From Varanus komodoensis (taxonomy: Eukaryota > Chordata > Lepidosauria > Squamata > Varanidae), in the NCBI RefSeq assembly GCF_004798865.1, contig NW_025336598.1, positions 32,176,716 to 32,240,715 on the forward strand: 64,000 nucleotides of DNA. The letters are read 5' to 3'. The translations under genes were made by a program, and so were the position numbers. The notes under the pieces were generated by a model, which did no database searches, was not told the DNA's origin, and saw only the letters and a program-made list of their open reading frames with translations. Shown here piece by piece: positions 22,707 through 33,960 of the stretch (positions are counted from its first letter, which is position 1; the number at the start of each line of letters is the position of its first letter).

Positions 22707-22710
22707 CCCC
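22661..22710 (+). repeat. Poly(C) tract, 45 uninterrupted C bases
   Basis: A run of 45 C bases (22661-22705) is followed by one G and four more C. The complementary strand is a poly(G) run able to form G-quadruplexes. The proline-run frame at 22583-22864 is an artefact of this tract. Such long homopolymers are frequent sites of assembly length error. Confidence 0.9.
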
Positions 22711-24055
22711 TTTAGATCACAGTGCTCACCTGATTGTTAGGCAAAGGGAGCTGGCTCTTTGGGAAGCTGATTTAGGGCATTGTGAAAGGTCAGCAAATTA
22801 TTGTTCATTTGTCTTTGCATTTGAAGTCCCAAGGAGAATTGTTTCTGTGATAGACTATCTCTGATGCTGCCTACAGATAGGTTGCCATTTGTTCCTGCCT
22901 TGGGGAGCAAACTTTTGGGCCAGCCCTGATTCTCTTCCCCTACTGAGACAGAATATAAACCATTTGAATCTGAGGCTTCTCTGCACAAGGCATTTATTGT
23001 GCGCTCATGATTCCACTATCATGGTACTTTGTGTGTTCTTTCCACTATGCTTTCAGCCTCCACAGCCCGCCCTCACAGCCTTTTCCTTTTCTTGAGCAAG
23101 GAAAATGTGGTTTTGGCTGGAAGTTCTTGAATGAGGTAGTCTTGTATTTTTGCAATTCGGCTATACTGCAGTGCCACCATGTGGTTCCATAATGCAACAT
23201 AGAGAAGGGCAGGAAAGACATCTCATGCCTGGGGAAAAACAAAACATATAAAGGAGCTGATCTTAATCCTGCAAAGAAACTAGAAAGGGAAGCCTCTGTG
23301 AAGTAGCAAGTTAAAAGCTTCACATACAGCAGCCCTTGGCCTTCCCAAGGCAGCACAAGGGGATGAGAAGGAAGGAGGCAGCAGAATTCAGAGGGAATGG
23401 AGTGCATTGCACCCCTGAAGAGCATAGGGAGGATATCCACTTTTTTAAATACTCCTTTTATGTTAGAAAAGCTTTCAACAACCATAAGGCTAGCACAGGA
23501 AGGAGAGAACAAGGCTAGGCCTATTCTTTATGATATAATTGATTCCGTGGAAGAATAATTCAAAATGTGATGTATTTTGGAATTCTGCCTCTTCAGTTAT
23601 TCTGAATGTGTAGACCTGACCTGGATCAGATGGTGAAATGGAAACCGCAGCGAAGATTGATTTGCAGTCATAGCGCTCAGGGACATCATGATGGTGGGCG
23701 TCAGGGAGGGGGCACACACTGGTGCAGCTCTTCTTGAGTTACGCAACGCACATGCTCATACATAACCGTCGGTCTACAGCAGTGCAGATGCAGTGTGATG
23801 TATGTTTCAGATGCCCTTTGAACTATAGACATTTCCTCAAATGCACGCTTATCAAAATCAGCACAGCCACAAATAACAATCCAGGCAGCTGCTTGGCTGA
23901 GTAATTCTTGGCACTTTTCTTATTTTAACAAAGAAAGAAGTTAACAGATCACAAAGAACAAATGTTACTGGCATTCTTTAAGATACACCGCTCTGTACAA
24001 TTTCCGTTGAATAGTAACATACCCTAGAATAAATGCTATCAAATGAAGCAATGCT
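22711..24055. other. Unassigned DNA
   Basis: Near 22885-22930 a GCCTTGGGGAGCAAAC...GGGCCAGCCCTGA block resembles a word recurring at 15.93 kb (GGGGCCAGCCCTGG) and may be an eroded repeat end. No gene recognised. The reverse 155-codon frame at 23045-23512 has no recognisable motif. Confidence 0.3.
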
Positions 24056-24059
24056 TTAC

Positions 24060-25140
24060 ATAGTCTTGGAGGAAAGAAGATGACTTAATTTTTTAAAATT
24101 AATTTTCAATCTAAAATACAACCCAAAAACCCCACTACAATTTTTAAAAAGTTAAACATACAACTAAAATAATCCTTACAGTGTGGTGCCCTCCACCACC
24201 AGAAACAATGATACATGTTACACAAAAAAAGAAAAGGAAAGAAAGCCCTCATTCAAACATTTCAGCACATTGCCCCCTTCCAAAATGGTAATGATTCTTT
24301 AGAAGGCTCAAATCCTTTTCAAGATACAATGAATACACCCCAAATATTATTAAACTTATTTTTCTTCATATGCCCATTTCTTACCTTAATCTCACATATA
24401 AATTTGCCATTAATAGTTACATTCTAAACTTCTGTATACCAATCTGACAATTGGTAATAATCTTTTACTTTACAATTCTTAGCAATAATTAATCTTGCTG
24501 CAGGTATTACATTTGCTATTCTTTTTATTCCAGCTCCATTGTTTTTATCAAATATGGAAAGTAATGCAATTCCAGGACACATATCTACATTTAGACTTAG
24601 TATGTTACTACACTCTTTGAAAACCTCTTTCCAAAATGTCATTATATGTTCACATTCCCACCACATATGGAAATATGTACCCACTTCACAATTACTTCTC
24701 CAACATAAATTGGAGTATTTGTTAGCTATACAATTCAACTTCACTGGAGTTATTTTTATTTATTTATTTGGAATTTTTTTGTATGCCGTCCCATTCGCAT
24801 AAGCCTTGGGACAGCTTCCAACATATAAATAAATACTCATACAAAAATACATATAAAATCTGGAAACATCCTGGCTAAATATTTTTAAAATAATAAATAA
24901 TATCAACAATTATTAAACTATCGTTTAAATAAAGTTAGGTACCCCTTCCATACAATTTTGTAAAAAAAAGTTCCTTTATTCTTACTGACACACAGTTTAG
25001 TTTCCTCTTCATCTACATATTTCCCCAATCTTCATTACTAATATTCTTACCTTATCTGTTTTCTATGTTGCTTTAAGAGAATCATGATTCTGTTCTTCTA
25101 ATATAAATTTTAAGAGGATGGCTTCCAATAGGATTTCAGA
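24060..25140 (-). mobile_element. L1-clade LINE 3' fragment, interrupted by an L2 tail
   Basis: The reverse-strand frame 24424-24744 reads CWRSNCEVGTYFHMWWECEH and then WKEVF, the C-terminal zinc-knuckle-like domain typical of vertebrate L1 reverse transcriptases. It is followed by NVIPAARLIIAKNCK. Downstream on that strand lies an A-rich 3' UTR reaching about 24060. Beyond the L2 insertion (24746-24935), reverse-strand sequence near 24936-25000 can be read as LFLYKIVWKGYLTL, matching the L1 motif just upstream of the zinc knuckle. The copy is 5' truncated and decayed. Confidence 0.65.
24746..24935 (-). mobile_element. L2 3' tail inserted in the L1 fragment
   Basis: From the right end of the L1 zinc-knuckle segment the sequence switches to TTATTTATTTATTTGGAATTT, then ATGCCGTCCCATTCGC..AAGCC and ATATCAACAATTATTAAACT. 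These are the reverse complement of the L2 tail seen in full at 25.5 kb. L1 coding resumes immediately afterwards. Only about 190 bp are present, consistent with 5' truncation. Confidence 0.65.
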
Positions 25141-25496
25141 ATAGTGCCATTATTTTTTTTGGTTCAGAAAAATGAATGAGGATAGACAGTATATATTCTC
25201 CAATCTACTGTGCTGGCTCTTTCCCTATTTTAACAGTGTTACCGCTTTGTTTTTCTCTGAAGTTCCAAGAAATGTGAAGTAAGGAACCTTCTTCCTTAGC
25301 TTCATTACACATATAACAGGTGAATGATCGGTGTTTAGCCTCACAAAAAAGTTCAGTTTGTGTTCTTTTTAAAGTGGGCACTTGCATCTGATTGATTGTC
25401 TTGTGTCTACTCTCGCTCCCTACCTCTATGTATTTCATTCCTGCTTAGATCCAAGGGTTGAGTGCAAGGCTCTGGGTAGATTCACAGTTTCATTCC
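25141..25496. other. Unassigned DNA between L1 and L2
   Basis: The reverse frame 25205-25438 (77 codons) contains CYMCNEAKEEGSLLHISW, which I do not recognise. It may be further decayed LINE sequence. Confidence 0.3.
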
Positions 25497-25642
25497 ATTA
25501 TTTATTTTATTTTTATTTTATTTGGAAGGCTTTTATGCCGCCCCATTTGTCGAAGCCTCGGGGCAGCTCACAATAATAAATAAGAGCAGTATAAAACAAT
25601 ATAATATGAGTCGACCTGGCCCGAAAAATAAAATAAATAATA

Positions 25643-26923
25643 TTAACAATTAAAATAGCGTTTGAATAAAAAGGTCTTCACCTGGCGCCAAAAAACAAAT
25701 AATGACGGCGCCAGGTGGACCTCTCTGGGGAGCGCATTCCATAAATTGGGCGCCACCGTGGAGAAAGCCATCCTCCGAGTACTTACCCTCCTAATGGAGG
25801 GTTCCTGGAGAAGGGCCTCTCCCACTGATCTCAAGGGGTGGTCGGGCATATATGGGTGTAAACGCTCCTTCAGGTAACCAGGACCCAAGCCGTTTAGGGC
25901 TTTATAGGTCATCACCAACACCTTGAATTGGGCCCGGACTTCAATGGGGAGCCAGTGAAGCTGACGGAGAACTGGAGTCATGTGAACATAACGCCCCGTC
26001 CCCGTCAGCAGCCTGGCAGCTCTGTTTTGCACCAATTGAAGTATCCGGACCGTCTTCAAGGGCAGCCCCACATAGAGCGCATTACAGAAGTCAAGTCGGG
26101 AAGTCACCAATGCGTGTGTCACTGTTGCCAGGCAGTCGTCCTCCAGGTAGAGACGCAGCTGATGGTTCAGCCGAAGCTGAAAGAAAGCGCTCCTCGCCAC
26201 CACTGTCACCTGAGCTTCCAGTGAAAACTCCAGGTTGAGGAGCACTCCCAAGCTGCGGACCTTGTCCCTAAGAGGGAGTGCAACCCCATTCAGGACTAGA
26301 TTCAGGTCCCTTTCCCTGAAGCCCGATCCGCCAACCAACAGGACCTCCGTCTTGTCTGGATTGAACTTCAGTTTATTGGCCCTCATCCAGCCCATTACCT
26401 CGGCCAGGCACCGGTTCAGTACAGCCACTGCCTCACCTGGATTGGTGGAAAAGGAGAGGTAGAGCTGGGTATCATCAGCGTACTGATGATTCCGCAGCCC
26501 ACACCTCCTGATGACCTCCCCCAGCGGTTTCATGTAGATGTTAAATAGCATGGGGGACAAAATGGACCCCTGTGGAACTCCATGGCATAGCTGCCATGGC
26601 GCAGAGCCATAGTCCCCCAGCATCACCTTCTGGAATCGGCCATTGAGATAGGAGCGGAATCACTGCAAAGCAGTGCCTCTGACCCTCAATCCTGCTAGCC
26701 TATCCAGAAGGATACCATAGTCGATGGTATCGAAAGCCGCTGAGAGGTCTAGGAGAACCAACAGGGATGCACTCCCCCTGCCCTTCTCCCTGCACAGGTC
26801 ATCGTACAGGGTGACCAAGGCAGATTCAGTACCATACCCGGGTCTGAAGCCGGACCGAAATGGGTCCAGATCATCAGTTTCCTCCAAGAGTGCTTGGAGT
26901 TGTCCTGCTACCACCCACTCCAA
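25643..26923 (-). pseudogene. L2 reverse transcriptase domain, two open pieces
   Basis: The first piece (26923-26660) contains FRSGFRPGYGTESALVTLYD and LLVLLDLSAAFDTIDYGILL, with the first catalytic Asp. A TGA replaces the Trp expected before FRSYLNGRF. The second piece (26626-25643, 327 codons) contains GVPQGS, HQYADDTQLYLS with the catalytic Asp pair, and the C-terminal LRQLHWLPIEVRAQFKVLVM and PNLWNALPREV blocks, ending in FKRYFNC. A one-base shift separates this frame from the linker near 26.93 kb. The long second piece is intact to its natural stop. Confidence 0.85.
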
Positions 26924-27008
26924 CCCCTTTGTCCAAGAATGGGATGTTGGCCACTGGTCTATAATTAGTGGCCATCTCTGGATCCAGTGTCGCCTTCTTC
27001 AGGGCCGG

Positions 27009-27476
27009 TCAGACTACTGCCTCCTTTAAAGGGGCAGGTACCCGGCCCTCCCTCAGAGAGGTGTTAACCATTTCCAAAATCCAGATCCCTATCCCGTGCT
27101 TGGCGTTGTTAATTAGCCAAGATGGGCAAGGGTCCAATAGGCAGGTGGTGGGACGTACTTGTCCAAGCACCTTGTCCACATCATCAGGCCGCAGTAACTG
27201 AAATTCATCTATCAGTTTTGGACCAGACAGCGACATTGGTATCTCCCCAGAAGCCTCTGAATCACTAATGGAGTCCAGCTCGTGACGAATCTGAGCGATT
27301 TTCTCCCTGAAATGCTTGGCAAAGTCATCACAGTGGGCCTTTGAGGGTGGAACCGGATCTTTCTTAGGGCCGGGACGAACCAGCCCTTGTACCACCCGAA
27401 ACAGCTCCACCAGACGGTATTGTGAGGAGGCAATGGAAACGGAGAAGAATTTCTTTTTCGCCGCCCTCACCACCAC
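27009..27476 (-). pseudogene. L2 linker between endonuclease and reverse transcriptase
   Basis: The frame reads VVRAAKKKFFSVSIASSQYR, then RPGPKKDPVPPSKAHCDDFA and FREKIAQIRHELDSISD, a linker I associate with reptile L2 elements. It ends in RVPAPLKEAVV followed by a stop replacing arginine. The downstream reverse-strand sequence PALKKATLDPE..NYRPVAN continues the reverse transcriptase fingers. Confidence 0.75.
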
Positions 27477-27509
27477 AGCATAGGCCCGATAATGGGCTCT
27501 TAAGTGTGT

Positions 27510-28190
27510 TCAGTCAGATTCATCCTGTGATTTCCTCCACCTACGCTCTAGACATCTCCCAGCCCACTTCATCGCCCGCAATTCAGGTGTATACCAAGGG
27601 GAAGAGTGGGCTCTGCCCGGCGTGAGAGGACGCTTAGGAGCGATCGTGTCAATAGACCTGGTCATTTCCCCATTCCATAGTTTGAGCAGAGCATCGACAG
27701 GAGCACCAGTTTTGTCAGCCGGAAACTCCCCCAGGACCTTCAGGAATCCATCCGGATCCATCCGGCTCTGGAGGCGGACCCACACAATCAGGTCTGCACT
27801 CTTACAGAGGGAGAGGGTGCTCTCGAGCACAAACCTCACAAGGAAGTGATCTGACCATGACAGGGGTGTCAGACATAAATTCCTCACCCTCAGACCACCC
27901 TCTTCCTGCCCCGTTGAGAAAACCAGGTCCAGTGTGTGTCCACGTTCATGGGTCGGGCCGGTGACATGTTGAGACAGCCCCATGGCCGTCATGGAGGCCA
28001 TGAAGTCCTGAGCCGCCCCGGTCAGACCAGTCTCGGAATGGAGATTGAAGTTCCCCAGAACCAACATCCTGGGGGTCCTCAACACCATGTCCGAGACGAT
28101 CTCCGTCAGCTCAGGCAGGGAGACTGTTGGGCAGAAGAGTGCACGGTACACCAACAGAATCCCCAATCTGTCTCGGTCGCCCAACACCAA
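27510..28190 (-). pseudogene. L2 endonuclease C-terminal part and linker
   Basis: This frame is in the same register as the upstream piece. It carries LGDRDRLGILLVYRALFCPT, the MLVLGNFNLHSE motif (the expected Asp of GDFN is Asn here), GPTHERGHTLDLVFS and the WSDHFLVRF catalytic His block. It then runs into a basic linker ending at a stop that replaces an arginine codon (CGA-type site). The changed GDFN residue suggests a dead endonuclease even without the stops. Confidence 0.8.
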
Positions 28191-28250
28191 GTAGAGGCAC
28201 TCTAAGCCCGGCCTTGAAGGGACTGGAAGCCCCGTGAGGGAGATGGAGGC

Positions 28251-28682
28251 TCAGTAAACCAAAGCGACCCCCCCCTTCCCTCCCCTCCAGGCATGGACGG
28301 TGCTGAACCAGATACCTGGGCGCGCACATTTGTGAGAGGGCGACATCCCCCCCTCTCCCGCCCAGGTCTCTGTTATGCAAGCCAGGTCGGCCCCCTCATC
28401 CACAATCAGGTCATGGATGAGGGACGATTTATTGTGGACTGACCTGGCATTAAGCAACAGCACCATCAGACCCGGGGGGCAGTTGACAAGACTGCCTGGA
28501 ACCCTCTGGCTGGAGGTAGAACCAGAAGGAGGGACAGGTGTCAGCCATCTGTTCCTCCTTCTTCTATGCAGACACGTTAAACCCCCACTGCTGTAATGTC
28601 CATTGCCCGTGACCACCCCAATGGCGGCTCCCATGCGCTCCCCACGTAGCTCAACCATCAACGTGGCCAGGGACGACTCCAT
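28251..28682 (-). pseudogene. L2 endonuclease, N-terminal part
   Basis: The frame starts at an ATG directly after the A/T-rich end of the leader. About 70 residues in, it shows the endonuclease start LLLNARSVHNKSSLIHDLIV followed by ADLACITETWAGEGG, in which the conserved Asn and Glu of the APE fold are visible. It ends at a stop after GGVALVY; the next in-frame codons read ASISLTGLPVPS, still endonuclease. So this is a single stop inside the domain, not the natural end. Confidence 0.8.
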
Positions 28683-29168
28683 AAAAACAGATTAAAATAC
28701 AATAAAAATATTAAAACAATATAAAACTCCCCATCTACCCCCCAATAGAAATTCCACCCACCGACAGAGTCCCCCACCAGCCCAGCCCCTGCACAGCCAC
28801 GAACGGGCACAAACGGCAGCAATTGCCCTTTGGCCGCCAGCCCCAGGCCGCATCTGGCAAGTTAAGCTGGCACCCACCCGCGTGCCCCGCCCCCCAATCC
28901 AGCGTTGCTCTCACCAACGCTGGCAGGGGGGAGCAGAGACGGACGCGGAAGCCCGTCGGCCGGCCGGCGAGATGGCGGCACCCTCCTCCGCAACATCAGT
29001 CGGTGGCCCTGGCATCCTCCTTTCCCGGGGTGGTCAGCGGTGGCCGCGGGAGCAGCATCAGCTGGCCCCCAGGCTCGGCGGCGCACCTCAGGTCACCGTG
29101 GGCCTTGGCAGTGGCGGCACGGCAGGTGTTGCAGGGAGCAGGGGGTCCGGTCCGGCCAGGAGGGGGGG
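28683..29168 (-). other. GC-rich leader of the L2 element (probable 5' UTR and internal promoter)
   Basis: About 480 bp of GC- and CpG-rich DNA lies immediately upstream, on the reverse strand, of the L2 start codon. It includes the palindromic AGCGTTGGTGAGAGCAACGC (about 28905-28925). LINE 5' UTRs often carry an internal RNA polymerase II promoter, so this is a plausible promoter. It could instead be a host CpG island into which the L2 inserted. The forward and reverse frames of 60-146 codons here are composition artefacts. Confidence 0.5.
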
Positions 29169-29200
29169 GAGCAAGCAAGCATTACCTTGCTTGCTCAGGA
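29169..29200 (+). repeat. Inverted repeat, 11-bp arms
   Basis: GAGCAAGCAAG and CTTGCTTGCTC flank a six-base loop (CATTAC) and form a perfect short hairpin at the outer edge of the L2 leader. Confidence 0.7.
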
Positions 29201-32200
29201 TATAAGTCTCAATGCTTGTCTTCCACTGTTGTGAAACACGCAAGCGTGTGGGGAGAGATTTAGCTCAAGCAGCTAGCAGACTGTTCAGTGTTATGTTGGT
29301 TTACATTATCACTATAGCCCCCCCCCCCCCCGTTGCTTTGTGGAGTATACATCACTATTTCATATATTCAAGTCACAGCAACCAATGCTGTGTAAACCCA
29401 GTAAGGGTGGCTTATGTCAGGGTTAAACAGTGCACTGTTTTAGGGTAATGTGGGGGTTATTTCACCAGGTTCATTGCAGCTTGCATATTCAGAAGGGTGG
29501 CCAGCACATCCTTCAACTTACCCCAGCTGGATCTATTGTATCAGAGGACAGTCCATTATCTGCCTGGTTAGTCTGACCTAGAAACATTTTCCAAAACTAT
29601 GCCAGGGTACACAGCATTATGTGCAACTTTGGATTGAAATGTGACTAGCTGAATGGTTTTGTAAAGTACTCAAAACGAGTGCAGAGAAAGGACATCCAAA
29701 TCAGCAGTTCCAGGAGCAACCAGGTCATCTATCTGCCTGACATCATAAGCCCCTTGGGAATCACTGTGATCTCAGGATCTGAGATCAGCCCCATCAGGCA
29801 CTTTCCTAGGCAGACAGTGCTCTAGCAGGATTCACCACTAGCATACCAGGGAGCCAGTGGATCCCAAAGCTTCCCCCTCTGCCCAAGCCAAGAACTCACC
29901 ATTTCCGTACTGTCTCAGGTTATTAGAGCTCTCAGAAAGGAGCTCCGTTGCTCCTTCCTTTTGTGGAAATGAGCATCTGAACTCGTTCCTGGAGTTGCTT
30001 TCGGAAGCACTAGGTCCTGTTATGGGAGCAGTGAGCCACACAGGTGCGACGGAAGTAGCAGTGGTGCAAGTTACAGTATAGGATCCTGCCCAGTTTTTTT
30101 ATAAGTGTAGAGTGGTCCTGGAATGGTCATTTCTCTAGGTGCACAAAAGGAAGAGGGTGGTCTTCTGCTCAACAAAGGCTGAGTCTAAAGCCAAGTACTA
30201 CTTGTAGAGCAGAAGTGGATAGAAGGTAGATCTGGATCTTCTATTTGAACTTTAAGTGATTTTCAATGGACATCACCCAAGGGCCTCCACAGATTGGCAA
30301 GGACCTCCCAGTTGAACAATAGCAGCAACAAAACACTCCTGCTCCTCCACCAAATTAAACTACTAAATTAAAGAATATTTGAAGTAACCAAGAGTGGATT
30401 TTTGTGAGGAAGGACTGAGAACTAGGATGAAAGATAAAAGGTATGCAGTCAAAGCAAATACCAATACAATATATTGTAGCTTGACACTCCTGCTGCCAGT
30501 AGCTTTGCCTAAAGCATAGTATTTCAGCCTTTTAAAAGGGTGAAACACAGCATAAAACCATCAAGCATTCATTGGTTGGGAAAGGGTAGGGGTGGAGGAA
30601 GAGGGCTTGGCCATCTGGGGATCATGGGGGACCAGATCCAAACCATAGCCAGTCTGGTGGTGGTGGTGTTACACTCTATAAACAATTCCTTTCTTACCTT
30701 CCAAAGCATTTAGGAAAGGCATTCTGGGACTTGTGGTTATAAGAGTGCAGTGTGGATCCGTACAAATAATTCTTTCACAGGCGCGCAATTCTCATGGTTG
30801 CTTGATTCGACAATCAAATTCGTTTTGAGCAGGCTTCAAGCTGGTTTACGTTTGTGCGTTTATCTCCCCTTATACTGGAGATGTGAGGCAAGGCTATGCA
30901 GCCATACCACACACGGCTCATGCCTTATTTGTGTTGCTGTGGCTGAAATGGGTGACTAGGGCTGCGTACTGGAGATTGCTGCTTTTCCAAATCATTGAGG
31001 AGGTTAGCACACAAGGCAGCTGTGAAACTTGGCTAATAATTGTACCATATGTTGACAGATTCCCAGATGGTAGGCACCATAAAATTGTAAAAATAAATGA
31101 GTACAAGGCCACAAGGTTTTTTGTTGGGCTTCTTTAAAAGGTTGCTTTGTGCTCTCCTCCCCCAGCAAAAGCTTAAAATTGAGCTTTCAGAATGAATCCC
31201 AAATGCTTTCCATTTTATCAAGAGCTGATTGTATAAATTTCTGCCTTTGTGATTGAGGAAAGCCAGTGGTTTTGTGTTTTGCTGTAATATGTTGTGAGCA
31301 AATTGAGTTTCTCTGCCCAATAAAGAAACAAACAGTTATAAGTGGGAATGTATCCACGTAGGTAGAAAGAACAATTTTGAAGAAGGCTAAATTCATTCCT
31401 TATGCAATTGCTGGGGTACTTCCAGACAGGCCTTTCATGAAATGTTAGGGGCTTCAGACATTGCTGCCTTGCACTCACGGAAACCTACTGGTAAATCTGG
31501 AAGTGTAAGGGCTCCCCGTGACAGCCTGCACACCCCAAGGCAGGCCTGCCCACTGTTCAGGCTGCTGTATTGATCAGTATCAACAAACCAGTACTAGCAA
31601 TTGTCAGCTCTGCTAGGAGCTGGATTTTTGCAAACCTGAGTTGCCCACGCAAGAGCACTTGAGCACCTTCACAAAATACATGCCTTCTTGGGAGGATTGT
31701 TGTTAACCTCAGAGGGAGTGGGGAATTCTGCAGGGCGGCACCAGATGACACAGTCAACCCTGCCAATAAAAAGCACCAGTTTTGCATCCGTGTAAGCCCT
31801 GGTTCCACTTCAGTGCTGCCCATTCAGAACTTTCCCACATTTTCCCATCACCTCTTCCATCTTTTTTCTCAAGACAGAAGGAAATAAAGGATGGAACTGT
31901 TCATTTTTTTAAATTACTAGTACTAGGATTCCTCTGTCTGGACGCAGCCAAAGGATTCAGGCTAATTCACATGACTTCTGAAACAGAAGTCAGATCACTT
32001 CCATGCAGAGTTCTGCATCTTTTTCCCACCCCTTACCACTTTTCTGGATAACAGAGCCACTGCCCTACTCCTTACTTCCCATGCCCTTGCCCACCCCCAT
32101 ATTTTACTCATGCCCCCCTTCACAGGCACTCCTCCTGCAGTGTGCTGGCACATGCTGCTCTTCCTTCATTCCTAAATCCCTGCTTCGCATCAACTACCTC

Positions 32201-32205
32201 AGAAC
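29201..32205. other. Unassigned DNA
   Basis: This 3-kb stretch holds a C run at about 29319-29331 and no repeat family or gene that I recognise. Frames of 60-95 codons are scattered on both strands without recognisable motifs. Parts near 29840-30080 and 31560-31820 have moderate GC but no coding signature. Confidence 0.35.
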
Positions 32206-32209
32206 CTAA

Positions 32210-32405
32210 CAAGCCTTTCTAAGAAACTGAGTCAGCCTCTTAAGGACACCCAGGCCTATCTAGCCCAACTTCCTGTTCTCATAGGGGCAGCTAGCTGTCC
32301 ATGGGAAGCCCACAAGTGCCTTCTTGCCCATTTCCCCCAGTAATTGCCGCTGATGCTGGAGGTGGCATAAGATGATTAGCCACTCTCGGCCATTGGTAGC
32401 CATCT
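32210..32405 (-). mobile_element. CR1 3' region fragment
   Basis: The sequence CCTATCTAGCCCAACTTCCT followed by GTTCTCATAG...GGGAAGCCCACAAG and GGTAGCCATC is the reverse-oriented CR1 3' region (canonical GCCCATCTAGTCCAGCATCC, then GGGAAGCCCACAAG). It directly adjoins a reverse-oriented tRNA SINE, whose own tail is CR1-like, so part of this may belong to that SINE. Confidence 0.5.
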
Positions 32406-32570
32406 ATTCGTCCCTTTGGCTCAGTGCTGTCTGCATGAAATAACTGGCAGTGGCTTTCCAGGGTTTCAGATAGGCGTCTTGCTTGGCCTTATTTGGGGAT
32501 GGTGGGGATTGGACCGGGGCCTTTCTGCATGTAAGCACTGAGCTATGACCGTTCCCTTTACCAGGCAGAG
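32406..32570 (-). mobile_element. tRNA-derived SINE with CR1-like tail
   Basis: Read on the reverse strand, the tRNA head is GGTCATAGCTCAGTGCTTACA, then GCAGAAAGGCCCC.GGTCCAAT, with A- and B-box-like sequences. It is followed by GAAACCCTGGAAAGCCACTG and CCAGTTATTTC. The same order is seen in the copy at 60.60-60.78 kb. The copy is old. It should not be called a tRNA gene because the cloverleaf is eroded and continues into SINE body. Confidence 0.65.
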
Positions 32571-33530
32571 TAGAATACAGGTTGTGTCTACCTGAATGGC
32601 AGCATCTGAAGTTGCTGTTGATGGACTTTCAGTGACAGACTCTTCCTGTATAAAACGATCCAAAAGGAGACTATTTCTTTTAAATTGTAACCTGCCCAGA
32701 GAGCCTTATAGCTAATGGGGACAGATAAAAGTCTAATGAATAATAAAATAGGCTTACTGTTTTCTTCCCTTGTCCCTTTTTTCCTTAACCAGCATTGCAA
32801 AGCAGTGCCTGTCCTCCACAGGTCATTCTCTCCCGATAGCCTGCTCCAAACAGCCACAACCATTTTCTACAAGTTGTGTTATCGTGCCACACTGCTAAGT
32901 TTCAAAAATTGATCGACCAACATAAGGTTAGGGCACATGTCCAGCTGTGTTGGCCTGCAGTCTGTTCCCTTGGTTTGCAGCCCAGGAAGAGTGATCAGTG
33001 ATGTGCCAACAACAGCAGCCTCTCTGATAACTACGTAAGCTGTGAGTGGACTTGCAGTGGAGTTTTTTCCTAGAGAAGAAGTGTTATCAGGAAACACAGT
33101 TGGCAGACCTTTTTCTCCTGCTTGTTTGTGGGCTCTTGATAAAATTATTCTTCAGGCACAAGATGTACTCAATATTACTCATTTTCTTTTAGTTTTGCAG
33201 TGTAAAGCTTTTGGTGGATTAAAATGCTTCCTAGAGAATAATTCACCCCATCCGTATGCGCGGATGCACACAGCACCATCCCCTTCTATCTTCCGTATAC
33301 ATACATACACACACAGAGAAACCTCTGAGCCTACCCTCCATGGCCCTCAGCTGCAGAAGGGGCATTTTCAGCCCAGTCCCAGTGTGCTGGGTGGGAAAGT
33401 TGATGCCTCCTCCCCTGGCACAGGGCAGTGCGGATGGAAGCGGGGGCACTGCCTGACTCATCTGACTGGAGCAAATCGGCCGAGGAGTACAGTGATCCCA
33501 ATTAGCAGCTGATCAAGGAAATGTGTTTGG
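32571..33530. other. Unassigned DNA
   Basis: No gene or repeat family recognised. A short CATA/CACA microsatellite lies at about 33293-33313. Confidence 0.3.
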
Positions 33531-33531
33531 A

Positions 33532-33690
33532 CCACCCAGTAATTTCTGTGCTGCCCCGTAGCTGAAGCTTTCCGGGCAGTTCACAACAGCATGTTAAAAA
33601 TGCAATATAAAATGCACCGTATTAAAACAGCATTAAAAGCCTACCATACAAAATGTAAAACCCTGTTTAAACCACACGAAAAGAATCTGC
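33532..33690 (-). mobile_element. Old L2-like LINE tail
   Basis: TTCTGTGCTGCCCCGTAGCT...GGGCAGTTCACAACA is the decayed reverse complement of the L2 tail hairpin. It is followed by A-rich 3' UTR sequence (TGCAATATAAAATGCACCGT). Confidence 0.5.
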
Positions 33691-33879
33691 AGTACAGGTA
33701 ATAAAGCCTCTGCTTACCATGCAGCAGAGAGACTATCTTACCCCAGTCAGCTGTTGATTAGAAATAAGCGCTCTTCGGAAGGGGCAGGACCTGGGGAAGT
33801 GGCTGGCAGGCCAGACTGGTAATCCTGTAGGCCAAATGTAGCCTGCAGTCTGGAGGTTCCCTGTGCCTGCTAAATCCAT

Positions 33880-33960
33880 TTAATTTGATTGATTGATCTC
33901 TGATTGATCTCACTGGTGATTACTTGACTGATTGCTTACTCTGATTGATCTCACTGATGT
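33880..33960 (+). repeat. Imperfect GATTGATCTC repeats
   Basis: Three copies of TGATTGATCTC and several GATTGA words occur within about 80 bases, forming a short degenerate tandem array. Confidence 0.6.

Larger units (their letters stand above)
25497..29168 (-). mobile_element. Near full-length L2-type LINE
   Basis: Read on the reverse strand, the order is: a GC-rich 5' leader (about 29168-28683), an endonuclease region, a linker, a reverse transcriptase, and a 3' UTR. The 3' UTR carries the GGCGGCATAAAAGCC hairpin-type tail and an AAATAAAATAAA end. Length is about 3.7 kb. I count about four in-frame stops and one frameshift across roughly 3 kb, so the copy is moderately young. L2 belongs to the CR1/L2 superfamily; the VLLDLSAAFDTIDYGILLDR and GVPQGSILSPMLFNIY motifs support this. 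The GC-rich leader is assigned to the element by position, not by homology. At least seven shorter copies of its tail occur in the window. Confidence 0.85.

Noticed and set aside
22583-22864. Frame with a long proline run
   Set aside because: The prolines come from the poly(C) tract.
28823-29263. 146-codon forward frame and several overlapping frames on both strands
   Set aside because: All lie in the GC-rich L2 leader, where stop codons are rare; no recognisable domain.
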